DNA of 64,000 bases from assembly GCA_027315115.1 (NCBI GenBank), contig DAHUYQ010000046.1:1-64000 (forward strand), in the 5' to 3' direction. How positions within the stretch are numbered: position 1 is the stretch's first letter; every line of letters begins with the position of its first letter. The notes beneath the pieces are model-generated. The model was not told the DNA's origin. It did not search any database and saw only the letters and a list, made by a program, of their open reading frames with translations. Position numbers and translations under genes: made by a program. The DNA comes from Solirubrobacterales bacterium. Lineage in GTDB: Bacteria > Actinomycetota > Thermoleophilia > Solirubrobacterales > Solirubrobacteraceae. Positions 1 through 9,631 of this stretch are shown here, one piece after another.

Positions 1-1
1 C

Positions 2-127
2 CAGGACATGCTCGCCAGCCTGCGCCGAGCAATCATCGCCACCCAATACTCACCAGTTACCCCCACGACCCCCAACCAGCGAGAAATCACCAACCCCGCT
101 CAGGCGCTCACAGCCACCACCGGATAA
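2..127 (+). CDS. C-terminal end of an unidentified protein (cut by window edge)
   Basis: An open frame enters from the left edge and ends at TAA 125-127, giving about 41 residues. It begins QDMLASLRRAIIA and is followed by a Thr/Pro-rich tail. The pattern of a short helix and then a disordered tail resembles the ends of some transposases, but too little is present to assign a family. It could also be an unused frame. The 19 bases after the stop lead to a TACGAT box (143-148) that may be the -10 element of the next gene. Confidence 0.3.
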   Translation, partial: QDMLASLRRAIIATQYSPVTPTTPNQREITNPAQALTATTG

Positions 128-215
128 CGCCGAAACTTGAGTTACGATGGAAACATCCTCCTATCCAATCATGGGGTCGCCGCCGCCAGCGTGGCGATCT
201 GAAAGGAATCGCACG

Positions 216-1169
216 ATGCAACGACTGCTGCGCCTGCGTCCGTCGCCGGGCCTCCTCGTCGCGCTGCTTGCCCTAGTGCTCGCCTCTGGCGGCGCGGCCT
301 GGGCGGGCACGAACGTCACGGGCTCCAGCAAGGGCGCCCACAAGATTCACGCCTGCATCCAGCCCGCCGCGGCAGGCGACACCGCGCGTGAGCTCTCGCT
401 TCCAACGCACGGGACGACGTGCCCCAACGGCGACGTGCCGATCTCATGGAACGAAAAGGGTCGGCCCGGCGCCAAGGGCGCCCGCGGAGCTGTCGGCGCG
501 CAGGGCAAGACGGGTGCCGTAGGCGCGCCCGGCGCACAGGGACCCGTCGGCGCGATCGGCCCGAAGGGCGCTCGCGGAGAAACCGGTGGCACCGGACTAC
601 AGGGGCCCGCCGGCGCCAACGGCAACACCGTCCTCCATGGCGAAGGCGCCCCGAGCGAATCGGAAGGCGCCGAAGGCGACTTCTACGTCGATACAACCGT
701 CCACGAGCTGTACGGCCCCAAGACCAAAGGCTCCTGGACCTCAGCGACACCTACCAGCCTCGTCGGGCCGCAGGGCGAAAAAGGCGAACGCGGACTCCAG
801 GGCGAAAAAGGCGAACGCGGGCTCCAGGGCGAAAATGGCCTCACTGGGGCGACCGGGCCAGAAGGCCCGCGCGGCCCCGCCGGCATCTCCGAATACCAAG
901 TCGTGCACAAAAGCATCTCCGTCTCCCTGCCGAACAACGGCGAAACCCAGAATCCCTATGTCTCGGTGGAATGCCCTGCCGGCAAGAGCATCCTCGGCGG
1001 TGGCGGGTACATGAGCGGCGTCGGCGGCTACGTCGTCAACGACGGCCCGATCGTGGTCAGCGGCACGGTCTACCCAACATGGGAAGTGTTCGCGGTCGCC
1101 CACAACGAAAGCGGCGCGGCCGAGAGCGGCGAACTCACCGCGGTCGTCTACTGCGCGAAAGTCGAATAG
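216..1169 (+). CDS. Exported collagen-like protein with Gly-X-Y repeats
   Basis: This is a 317-residue protein with a signal peptide: basic MQRLLRLR, then a hydrophobic LLVALLALVLASGGAAWA stretch. A short Cys-containing segment follows, then collagen-type Gly-X-Y triplets in two blocks (about residues 85-140 and 185-225), for example GPQGEKGERGLQ. The blocks are separated by a non-collagen spacer with a FYVDTT motif. The C-terminal 90 residues are globular and Gly-rich, with two Cys. Bacterial collagen-like proteins usually form trimeric surface stalks; the C-terminal domain here is unidentified. An in-frame ATG lies at 147, but the ATG at 216 is preferred because GAAAGGAA lies just upstream (201-208) and the signal peptide follows directly. 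It converges on typA across a hairpin. Confidence 0.8.
   Translation: MQRLLRLRPSPGLLVALLALVLASGGAAWAGTNVTGSSKGAHKIHACIQPAAAGDTARELSLPTHGTTCPNGDVPISWNEKGRPGAKGARGAVGAQGKTGAVGAPGAQGPVGAIGPKGARGETGGTGLQGPAGANGNTVLHGEGAPSESEGAEGDFYVDTTVHELYGPKTKGSWTSATPTSLVGPQGEKGERGLQGEKGERGLQGENGLTGATGPEGPRGPAGISEYQVVHKSISVSLPNNGETQNPYVSVECPAGKSILGGGGYMSGVGGYVVNDGPIVVSGTVYPTWEVFAVAHNESGAAESGELTAVVYCAKVE
774..827 (+). repeat. Two tandem 27-bp collagen-coding repeats
   Basis: Units at 774-800 and 801-827 differ at a single base, and a partial third unit follows at 828-839. Each encodes the nine residues GEKGERGLQ. The near identity at DNA level implies recent duplication and makes the tract prone to length change by slippage. 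Confidence 0.85.
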
Positions 1170-1178
1170 CGCCGCAAC

Positions 1179-1205
1179 GAGGCCGGGGGCGCTGCGCCTC
1201 CGGCC

Positions 1206-1207
<2 letters not shown>
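1179..1207. terminator. Bidirectional hairpin between convergent genes
   Basis: The sequence GAGGCCGGGGGCGC (1179-1192) can pair with GCGCCTCCGGCCTC (1194-1207) with one G-T pair, around a very tight turn. It lies 10 bases after the collagen-like gene stop and overlaps the typA stop codon, so it can end transcription from both sides. There is no T-run, as is common in high-GC Actinobacteria. Confidence 0.6.
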
Positions 1208-3044
<1,837 letters not shown>

Positions 3045-3084
3045 AGCTCCGACAGGCTAGCGAGAGCGGGCGCCGATGCGCTGC

Positions 3085-4488
3085 TCAGCGCTGCGCGCCG
3101 CCGGCCAGCATGCGCCGTCCGGTCTGCAGGCCGAAGCGCGCGAGCGCGGACGGGACGTGCTCTGCGCGCGCCACCACGTCCTCCAGCGCGGCCGCGAAGC
3201 GCCTGATCTCCGACTCCTCCACGACCAGCGCCGGCAGCGCCTTGATCACGTTCATGCGGTGGCCTGCGACCTGACAGAAGATGCGGTGCTCGTGGAACAG
3301 GGGAACGGTGATGAGCTGGGAGAAGAGGCCCGGCTGGGCGCGCTCCACGGCCTTCCACACCGAGCGGCGCGCGCGGCCGCCGGGCGGCCCCATCTCTATC
3401 GCCCACATCAGGCCCTGGCCGCGGACGTCGGTGACGACCTCGTAGCGATCGACGAGCGGCCTGGTCAGCTCCAGCAGCAGCCGGCCGAGCCGCTCGGCCC
3501 GCTCGATCAGGCCCTCTTCCTCGAGCACCCTCAGCGTCGCCAGGGCCGCGGCGGCAGCCAGGTCGTTTCCGCCGAAGGTGGAGCCGTGGCGCACCGCGCG
3601 CTCCATCCCGTCGAAGACCGTGTCGAACGCGGCACGCGAGACCAGCACGGCCCCGATCGGCACCAGACCGCCCGAGAGCGCCTTGGAGAGGCAGATCAGA
3701 TCCGGCTGCAGACCCCAGTGCTCGAGCGCCAGGAAGCGGCCGGTGCGCCCAAGGCCGGTCTGGACCTCGTCGCAGACCAGCAGCGCGCCGGCGTCTTTGC
3801 AGAGGCCCTGAGCGGCCTGCAGGTAGCCCGCGGGCGGCAGGTTGACGCCCTTGCCCTGGATCGGCTCCACGACGAACGCCGCGACATCGCCCCGTTCGAG
3901 CTCGCGCCGCAGCGCGTCCTGATCCCCGAACGGCACCGCGTCGCAACCGGGCAGCAACGGACCGAAGCCGTCTCTGAACTCGGCGTTGCCGTTGAGGGAG
4001 AGAGAGCCGAGCGTGAGCCCGTGGAAGGCGTGCTCGGCGTAGAGGATCCGGGGCCTGCCAGTCGCCGCGCGCGAGACCTTGATCGCAGCCTCCACCGCCT
4101 CGGTGCCGCTGTTGGCGGGCACCATCGCGCCGACCGACCCGGGCGCGCGGGCCAGGAGCTGCTCGGCCAGGACGCCGGAGAGCAGCGTCACGCCGAGCTG
4201 CGGCAGGTTGCCGGTCCTGGCCTCCATCACGGCCTCCACCGCCGCGACGGCCTGCGGGTGCCAGCGGCCGATCGCGAACACGCCGTAGCCGCCGAAGAGA
4301 TCCAGATAGTGCTGCCCGGAGGAGGCGATCAGGTGGGCGCCCTCTCCCCCGACCCATGTCTTGTCGAACCCCAGGGTTCGCACGATCCGCCCCACCTGTG
4401 GGTTGAGATAGCGATCGTTGAGCGTCATCTCCTGTCCAGTGCGCCGCGCAAGAATCTCGCGCACGGACGGCAAAGGCGGGGTTGGCAT
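3085..4488 (-). CDS. Class III PLP-dependent aminotransferase (ornithine/putrescine type)
   Basis: This is a 467-residue fold-type I aminotransferase. The PLP lysine is K269 in LSKALSGG, the ring-stacking region is VCDEVQTGLGRTG, and PANSGTEAVEAAIK binds the phosphate. Such enzymes move an omega-amino group from ornithine, putrescine, GABA or acetylornithine to a keto acid. The overall pattern (LDLFGGYGVFAIGRWHP, then SLNGNAEFRDGFGPLLPG) fits the putrescine/ornithine branch better than ArgD. No arginine genes are adjacent, but a polyamine-type module starts 2.5 kb away, so a role in GABA or putrescine turnover is possible. The exact substrate cannot be read from sequence. The start is ATG, with no Shine-Dalgarno, only 23 bp from the divergent cfa start. 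Confidence 0.85.
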   Translation of the reverse strand: MPTPPLPSVREILARRTGQEMTLNDRYLNPQVGRIVRTLGFDKTWVGGEGAHLIASSGQHYLDLFGGYGVFAIGRWHPQAVAAVEAVMEARTGNLPQLGVTLLSGVLAEQLLARAPGSVGAMVPANSGTEAVEAAIKVSRAATGRPRILYAEHAFHGLTLGSLSLNGNAEFRDGFGPLLPGCDAVPFGDQDALRRELERGDVAAFVVEPIQGKGVNLPPAGYLQAAQGLCKDAGALLVCDEVQTGLGRTGRFLALEHWGLQPDLICLSKALSGGLVPIGAVLVSRAAFDTVFDGMERAVRHGSTFGGNDLAAAAALATLRVLEEEGLIERAERLGRLLLELTRPLVDRYEVVTDVRGQGLMWAIEMGPPGGRARRSVWKAVERAQPGLFSQLITVPLFHEHRIFCQVAGHRMNVIKALPALVVEESEIRRFAAALEDVVARAEHVPSALARFGLQTGRRMLAGGAQR

Positions 4489-4511
4489 CCAGCTAAGGGT
4501 ACGATGCGCAG
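4489..4511. promoter_or_regulatory. 23-bp divergent start region with two face-to-face -10 boxes
   Basis: Only 23 bases separate the aminotransferase ATG (minus strand) from the cfa ATG (plus strand). On the plus strand TACGAT (4500-4505) sits exactly 6 bases before ATG. On the minus strand TACCCT (4501-4496) sits 7 bases before its ATG. Neither gene has a Shine-Dalgarno sequence. Both would be leaderless if these are true -10 elements, and the two polymerase sites would overlap and exclude one another. Confidence 0.5.
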
Positions 4512-5720
4512 ATGCCTTTCGCCAGACCGGAATCCCTGAGGCGCGAACTGGCCTCCGCGCTGCCCCAGCGCCCGTTCACGCTCCGGTTCTGGGACGGCGG
4601 CGATCTGCCCTCCACCTCCGGCGACGGCGACGCTCCAGTTCTCATCGTGCGCTCGCCCGCCGCGGTCGCGCACATGCTCCGCGCCCCCGGACAGCTCGGA
4701 CTCGGACGCGCCTACGCCGCCGGCGAGATCGAGATCGACGACCTCGACAAGGTGATCGCGCTGCTGGACGCCTACAAACCGCCTGCCATCGACCGCGCCG
4801 CCCGCGCGCGGCTTGCGCTGGCCGCGGCGCGAGCGTGCGGGCTGATGCTTCCGCCCGGCGTGCCGCCCGCGGAGCTGCAGCCGAGCGGGCGCAGGCACAG
4901 CAAGGAGCGCGACGCCCGCGCGATCCGCCACCACTACGACGTGGGCAACGACTTCTTCCGCCTCTTCCTGGGCGAGACGATGACCTATAGCTGCGCGGTG
5001 TGGCGGGGCGCCGAGACTCTCGACGAAGCCCAGCGCGACAAGCTGGAGCTGGTCTGCGCCAAGCTGAGGCTCAAAGAGGGCGAGCGCGTGCTCGACGTCG
5101 GATGCGGCTGGGGCGCCTTCGTGATGCACGCCGCCGAGCACCATGGCGTGAGCGCCGTGGGAATCACCATCTCTCCCTCACAGGCGGAGCTTGCGCGCCG
5201 ACGCGTGCAGGACGCCGGACTCGGCGACCGTGTCGAGATCCGGCTGGCCGACTACAGGGACCTCGCCGGAGAGCGCTACGACGCGATCGCGAGCATCGGC
5301 ATGGTCGAGCACGTCGGCTCGCGCCAGATCGACGTGTACGCGCAGCAACTGGCCGCGCTGCTGCCACGCGGCGGGCGGCTTCTCAACCACGGCATCGCGC
5401 GCCTGCGTCACGGCGACCCCGAGGCGGGGCCGTTCTCCGAGCGCTACGTCTTCCCCGACGCGGCGCCGCTGCACCTCTCGCGCGTGCAGTTCGCGCTCGA
5501 GCGCGCCGGCTTTCGCACCGACCACGTCGAGGGTTTCGCCCCCGACTACGCTCGCACGCTCTCGGAGTGGATCGCCGGCCTGGACGCCAACCTCGATCGG
5601 GCGCGCGCGATCGCCGGCGACGAACGCGTGCGGGTCTGGCGGCTGTACCTGCGCGCGGCGCGCAAGGGCTTCATCAACGGCTTCACGGGCATCTACCAGG
5701 TGCGGTCAGAGCGGCTCTGA
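4512..5720 (+). CDS. cfa: Cyclopropane-fatty-acyl-phospholipid synthase family methyltransferase
   Basis: This 402-residue SAM-dependent enzyme adds a methylene (or methyl) group to unsaturated acyl chains in membrane phospholipids. An N-terminal lipid-binding region (1-130) precedes the fold signature IRHHYDVGNDFFRLFLGETM. The SAM loop VLDVGCGWGAF is near residue 195, followed by VGITISPSQ. IASIGMVEHVG and the C-terminal ARKGFINGFTGIYQVRSER complete the usual CfaB/UfaA1 pattern. Actinobacterial relatives also include mycolic-acid and tuberculostearic-acid methyltransferases, so the exact modification is open. The start is ATG six bases after a TACGAT box. Confidence 0.9.
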   Translation: MPFARPESLRRELASALPQRPFTLRFWDGGDLPSTSGDGDAPVLIVRSPAAVAHMLRAPGQLGLGRAYAAGEIEIDDLDKVIALLDAYKPPAIDRAARARLALAAARACGLMLPPGVPPAELQPSGRRHSKERDARAIRHHYDVGNDFFRLFLGETMTYSCAVWRGAETLDEAQRDKLELVCAKLRLKEGERVLDVGCGWGAFVMHAAEHHGVSAVGITISPSQAELARRRVQDAGLGDRVEIRLADYRDLAGERYDAIASIGMVEHVGSRQIDVYAQQLAALLPRGGRLLNHGIARLRHGDPEAGPFSERYVFPDAAPLHLSRVQFALERAGFRTDHVEGFAPDYARTLSEWIAGLDANLDRARAIAGDERVRVWRLYLRAARKGFINGFTGIYQVRSERL

Positions 5721-5813
5721 CCGCCGCCCATCGCGCGGCTTTGGCGGCCGGACCGGATGGCCGCGTGAGCCGCCGGCTGGCCGCGCGACCCGACGCCGGC
5801 GCGCTGCGCGATC

Positions 5814-6830
5814 TCAGGGATGCGCGCGCCGCAGGCTGCTGACGATCAGCGCGCCAGACTCGGTGAGCTCCCACGAGTTCCCTGACGGCCCGCCGTCGTT
5901 TCGCACGACGCCGCGCTCGGCAAGCCGCGCCAGCAGCTTGGACATCTGCCCCTGATCGACGACGCCGGCGGCCTGCGCTATCTGCCGGTTGCTCGCGCCC
6001 GGCTGATCGCCGACCGCCAGCAGCACCCGCACGGTGCGGTAGGTGAGCCGGATCGGGGAGGCCGCGGGATGGGACACGGCCGGGGTCTCGGCGACCCTGC
6101 GCCTGCCGGCGGCATCCACGCGCTCGCGCTCGCGGCGTGCCGCGGCCGGGCCAAGGTACGGCGCAAGCACGATGGCGGTCAGATCGCCGGCGAGCTCGCG
6201 CAGCCGCGGCGACCGAGAACGGCGCAGCCGATCGTGCAGGACGCCCGCGGCGCCGGCGACCGCGGCCTCCGCGTTGAGCGCGGGGATCTCCCGCCCTGGC
6301 GCGGCGTATGAGCGCCCCAGATCGACCCACCGCGTGAGCTGCTCCAGGATGCAGGCGCGCCGCTGCAGCATCCGCTCCCCGCCGCGCAGCGAGGCGACCA
6401 GGCACAGGTGCGCGATCGCCGGCTCCTCTTCGAAGAACTCCAGCAGCGAGCTGATCACCACCCGCACACGTGCGGGCCAGCGCTCGGGTAAGCCGCTGCT
6501 CAATGCCGCCACCGTGGCACGCTGGACACCGTCGTCGAAGCTTGCGATCGCGCAGTCCTCCACGTCGGAGAACCATTGGTAGAAGGTACGGGGCGAGGTC
6601 CCCGCCCGCTCCACGATCGCGGCGACGGTCGGCTTCCTCTCCCCCTCCCAGGCGACTGTCGCCAGCGCGCGCATCAGGCGCACTCGATGGAACTCGTCCG
6701 TTCTGCGCGCGGGCACGGCCCGCCCGAGGAGACTGTCGCTGGTCGCGGCACGCGCCCTCCGCGCCGTGACCGCTTGGCGCTTATCGGCGGGCATCCACCC
6801 GCCGTCCTTCATCTGCCGGCGTGCACGCAC
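5814..6830 (-). CDS. TetR-family regulator fused to a C-terminal MarR-like winged helix
   Basis: This is a DNA-binding protein of up to 338 residues. An N-terminal TetR helix-turn-helix (PTVAAIVERAGTSPRTFYQWF, about residues 67-87) is followed by an all-helical ligand domain with FFEEEPAIAHLCLVASLRGG. After a basic linker, a second HTH (about 245-335) reads NRQIAQAAGVVDQGQMSKLLARLAERGV, which is a MarR-type winged helix. TetR proteins are usually about 200 residues with one HTH, so the extra domain is unusual. Starts are possible at GTG 6830, ATG 6812 or ATG 6794; the last has AAGGA upstream. It lies downstream of, and co-oriented with, the putrescine-type operon, which may be its target. The 223 bases between them (6831-7053) show no other gene. 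Confidence 0.85.
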   Translation of the reverse strand: MRARRQMKDGGWMPADKRQAVTARRARAATSDSLLGRAVPARRTDEFHRVRLMRALATVAWEGERKPTVAAIVERAGTSPRTFYQWFSDVEDCAIASFDDGVQRATVAALSSGLPERWPARVRVVISSLLEFFEEEPAIAHLCLVASLRGGERMLQRRACILEQLTRWVDLGRSYAAPGREIPALNAEAAVAGAAGVLHDRLRRSRSPRLRELAGDLTAIVLAPYLGPAAARRERERVDAAGRRRVAETPAVSHPAASPIRLTYRTVRVLLAVGDQPGASNRQIAQAAGVVDQGQMSKLLARLAERGVVRNDGGPSGNSWELTESGALIVSSLRRAHP

Positions 6831-7053
6831 ACCGGCCCGCGTCTGCGCGTCTTGATCTCATCGGCTCTCCTCGCTCTCTGCGTGTGATGCTTCCGGCCTC
6901 AGTCGACCGGTTCGGCCCAGGCCGATCGTTCCTCCGATCCGTCGGCCACGCTGAACCGTAGCGGAGTTCGACGTGGCGAGTAGAGACAGCGATCGCTGCC
7001 AATGTCCAGGTCGGCGAGCGCGGCGGAGGGGGCCGGCGGCGACCCGAGCGGGG

Positions 7054-8520
7054 CTACTGCAGGCTCGCCATCACGTGCTTGATGATGGTGTAGTCCTCCA
7101 GCGAGTAGACGCTGAGGTCCTTGCCGTAGCCCGACTCCTTGAAGCCGCCGTGAGGCATCTCCGAGACGAGCGGGATGTGGTCGTTGATCCAGACGCATCC
7201 GAACCGCAGCGCGGCGGAGACGCGCAGCGCGCGACCGACGTCGCGGGTCCAGACCGAAGAGGCAAGCCCGTAGCGTGTCGCGTTGGCCCACTCGATCGCC
7301 ATCTGCTCGTCGCTGAAGCGCTGGACGGTGATCACCGGGCCGAAGATCTCGCGCTGGATCATCTCGTCCTCCTGCGCCAGGCCCGCCACGACGGTCGGCT
7401 CCAGGAAGCTGCCGGGCAGGTCGGGCTCGCGACCGCCGGTGACGATCTCTGCGCCGGAGGGCCTGCGTTCCAGGAAGCCCTCGACGCGCTCGCGCTGGCG
7501 CAGTGAGTTGAGCGGCCCGAGCGTCGTCTGCGGTGAGAGCGTGTCGCCGACCACCAGGCCCGCAGCCTGCTCGGCGAGTCCGGCCACGACTTCGTCGTAG
7601 ACCCGATCCGCGGCCAGCACCCTCGTCGCGGCGGTGCAGTCCTGGCCGGCGTTGTAGTAGGCGGTGCCTGCGATGGTCGAAAGAGCGCTGCCGAGGTCCA
7701 CGTCGGCGAAGACGATCACGGGAGCCTTGCCGCCGAGCTCGAGGTGCACGCGCTTGAGCGTGTCGGCGGCCGTGCGCGCGATGCGCTTGCCGGTCTCCAC
7801 CGAGCCGGTGAGGGAGACCATGTCCACGTCTGGATGCTCGACCAGCGCCTGCCCGGCGGGCTCGCCGCGCCCGGTGATCACGTTCAGAACGCCCGGCGGC
7901 AGCACCTCGCCGGCCCATTCGGCGAACCTGACGGTGGAGAACGGCGTGGTCTCCGCCGGCTTGAGCACCACCGTGTTGCCGGCCGCGAGCGCCGGGGCGA
8001 TCTTCCATATCGCCATCATCAGCGGGTAGTTCCACGGCGTCACCTGGGCGATCACGCCGACCGCCTCACGCCGCACGAAGGATGTGTGCCCCTCCATGTA
8101 CTCGCCGGCCGCTCGGCCCTCCAGACAGCGCGCCGCTCCGGCGAAGAAGCGCAGGTTGTCCGCGATCACCGGGATCTCGTCGGACCTGACCGCCTCGATT
8201 GGCTTGCCCGCGTCGATCGCCTCGATGCGCGCGATCTCCTCGGCGTGGCGCTCGACGATCTCCGCCAGCGCGAGCAGCGCTTCCGAGCGCTGCGCGGGCG
8301 TGGTCCGCGACCATGTGGAGAACGCCTTCCGGGCGGCTTTCACCGCCGTCTCGACATCCTGCGGGGTGGAGTTGCGGGCGAGCGCGATCTGCTCGCCGGT
8401 GGCGGGGTTGACCACCGCTTCGGGCTCTCCGAGCGAGTCGACCGGCTCTCCGCCGATCACGTTTCGCAGGACCTGCACCTCGGCGCCACCGGCGCCGGCC
8501 GACTCCGTGTCAATAGCCAT
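7054..8520 (-). CDS. Aldehyde dehydrogenase, gamma-aminobutyraldehyde dehydrogenase type
   Basis: This is a 488-residue NAD(P)-dependent aldehyde dehydrogenase. It shows [19 protein letters not shown], the glutamate motif HLELGGKAP, the catalytic C295 in [10 protein letters not shown], and the C-terminal signature [16 protein letters not shown] followed by [18 protein letters not shown]. That last block is typical of the PatD/Prr (YdcW) branch, which oxidises 4-aminobutanal to GABA. It is the last gene of a three-gene operon: it starts 12 bases after the alanine dehydrogenase stop. A betaine-aldehyde or related activity cannot be excluded. Confidence 0.9.
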   Translation of the reverse strand: MAIDTESAGAGGAEVQVLRNVIGGEPVDSLGEPEAVVNPATGEQIALARNSTPQDVETAVKAARKAFSTWSRTTPAQRSEALLALAEIVERHAEEIARIEAIDAGKPIEAVRSDEIPVIADNLRFFAGAARCLEGRAAGEYMEGHTSFVRREAVGVIAQVTPWNYPLMMAIWKIAPALAAGNTVVLKPAETTPFSTVRFAEWAGEVLPPGVLNVITGRGEPAGQALVEHPDVDMVSLTGSVETGKRIARTAADTLKRVHLELGGKAPVIVFADVDLGSALSTIAGTAYYNAGQDCTAATRVLAADRVYDEVVAGLAEQAAGLVVGDTLSPQTTLGPLNSLRQRERVEGFLERRPSGAEIVTGGREPDLPGSFLEPTVVAGLAQEDEMIQREIFGPVITVQRFSDEQMAIEWANATRYGLASSVWTRDVGRALRVSAALRFGCVWINDHIPLVSEMPHGGFKESGYGKDLSVYSLEDYTIIKHVMASLQ

Positions 8521-8532
8521 CTCGGGCTCTCC

Positions 8533-9621
8533 TCATGGTGTGGCGAACGCCTCCGCAACAGCCTCGTAGGTGATCTCGCCGTCCTGGACGTTGAGCCCCC
8601 GTGCCAGCCCGGGGTCGCGGGCCAACGCCTCCTCGATGCCGTGGTCGGCGAGCGCGAGCGCATAGGGCAGAGTCGCGTTCGTGAGCGCATAGGTCGATGT
8701 GATCGGCACCGCCCCGGGCATGTTCGCCACGCAGTAGTGGGTGATCTCGTCGACCTCGAAGGTGGGGTTTGAGTGCGTGGTGGGGCGCGACGTCTCGAAG
8801 CAGCCACCCTGGTCGATGGAGACGTCCACCAGCACCGCGTGCCGGCGCATCAGCGCAAGCTGCGAGCGCGTGATCACGTGCGGCGCGCGCCCGCCGTGCA
8901 CGAGCACCGCGCCGATCACCAGGTCGGCCATCGGCAGCATCTCTTCGATCGCCAGCGTGGAGGAGTAGACCGTCGAGGCGCGCCCGTCGAAGGCGACTTC
9001 CAGCTCGCGCAGCCGGTCCACCGAGCGATCGAAGACGAACACGTCCGCCTGCATCCCGATCGCGATCATCGCGGCGTTCATCCCCACCACGCCGCCGCCG
9101 ATCACCAGCACGTTGGCGGCGGCGACGCCCGGCACCCCGCCGAGCAGGATGCCCCTGCCGCCCATCGGCTTCTCCAGCATGAACGCGCCCGCCTGCGTGG
9201 CGATCTTGCCCGCCACCTCGCTCATCGGCGCAAGCAGCGGCAGGTTGCCCCGCGCGTCCTCAACCGTCTCGTAGGCGATGCAGCGCGCGCCGCGGGCGCG
9301 CAGAGATTCGGTCAGCTCGCGGTCGGCCGCCAGGTGCAGGTAGGTGAAGAGGGTGTGATGCGGCGCCAGCATCGCCACCTCCGAGGGCTGCGGCTCCTTG
9401 ACCTTCATGATCAGCTCCGCCTCCGCGAACACGGCCTGCGCCGTGGGCAGGATCCTCGCCCCCTGCGCGGCGTAGCTCTCGTCGCTCAGCGCGCTGCCGG
9501 CGCCGGCGCCGGACTGCAGCAGCACCTCGTGGCCGTGGGCGCTCAGCTCCCTGACCCCTGCAGGCGTGATCGCCACGCGGTACTCGTCGACCTTCACCTC
9601 TGTGGGAACGCCGATCCTCAA
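8533..9621 (-). CDS. ald: Alanine dehydrogenase
   Basis: This 362-residue NAD-dependent L-alanine dehydrogenase catalyses alanine + NAD + H2O to pyruvate + ammonium + NADH. Seen: the N-terminal substrate domain MRIGVPTEVKVDEYRVAITP, EPQPSEVAML, and the Rossmann motif VLVIGGGVVGMNAAM. DVSIDQGGCFET and the C-terminal NMPGAVPITSTYALTNAT are hallmark blocks. Length and motifs are standard. It sits 10 bases after the aminotransferase and 12 bases before the aldehyde dehydrogenase. The context suggests that it recycles the alanine made by the aminotransferase. Confidence 0.96.
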   Translation of the reverse strand: MRIGVPTEVKVDEYRVAITPAGVRELSAHGHEVLLQSGAGAGSALSDESYAAQGARILPTAQAVFAEAELIMKVKEPQPSEVAMLAPHHTLFTYLHLAADRELTESLRARGARCIAYETVEDARGNLPLLAPMSEVAGKIATQAGAFMLEKPMGGRGILLGGVPGVAAANVLVIGGGVVGMNAAMIAIGMQADVFVFDRSVDRLRELEVAFDGRASTVYSSTLAIEEMLPMADLVIGAVLVHGGRAPHVITRSQLALMRRHAVLVDVSIDQGGCFETSRPTTHSNPTFEVDEITHYCVANMPGAVPITSTYALTNATLPYALALADHGIEEALARDPGLARGLNVQDGEITYEAVAEAFATP

Positions 9622-9631
9622 AGCCGCCGCC

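Noticed and set aside
3076-4539. 487-residue open frame antisense to the class III aminotransferase
   Set aside because: Composition is typical of a reverse shadow and no family motifs are seen; the minus-strand gene has a complete PLP site.
6781-7002. 73-residue frame upstream of the TetR-MarR gene
   Set aside because: Overlaps the regulator start in another frame, is Arg-rich and shows no motif.
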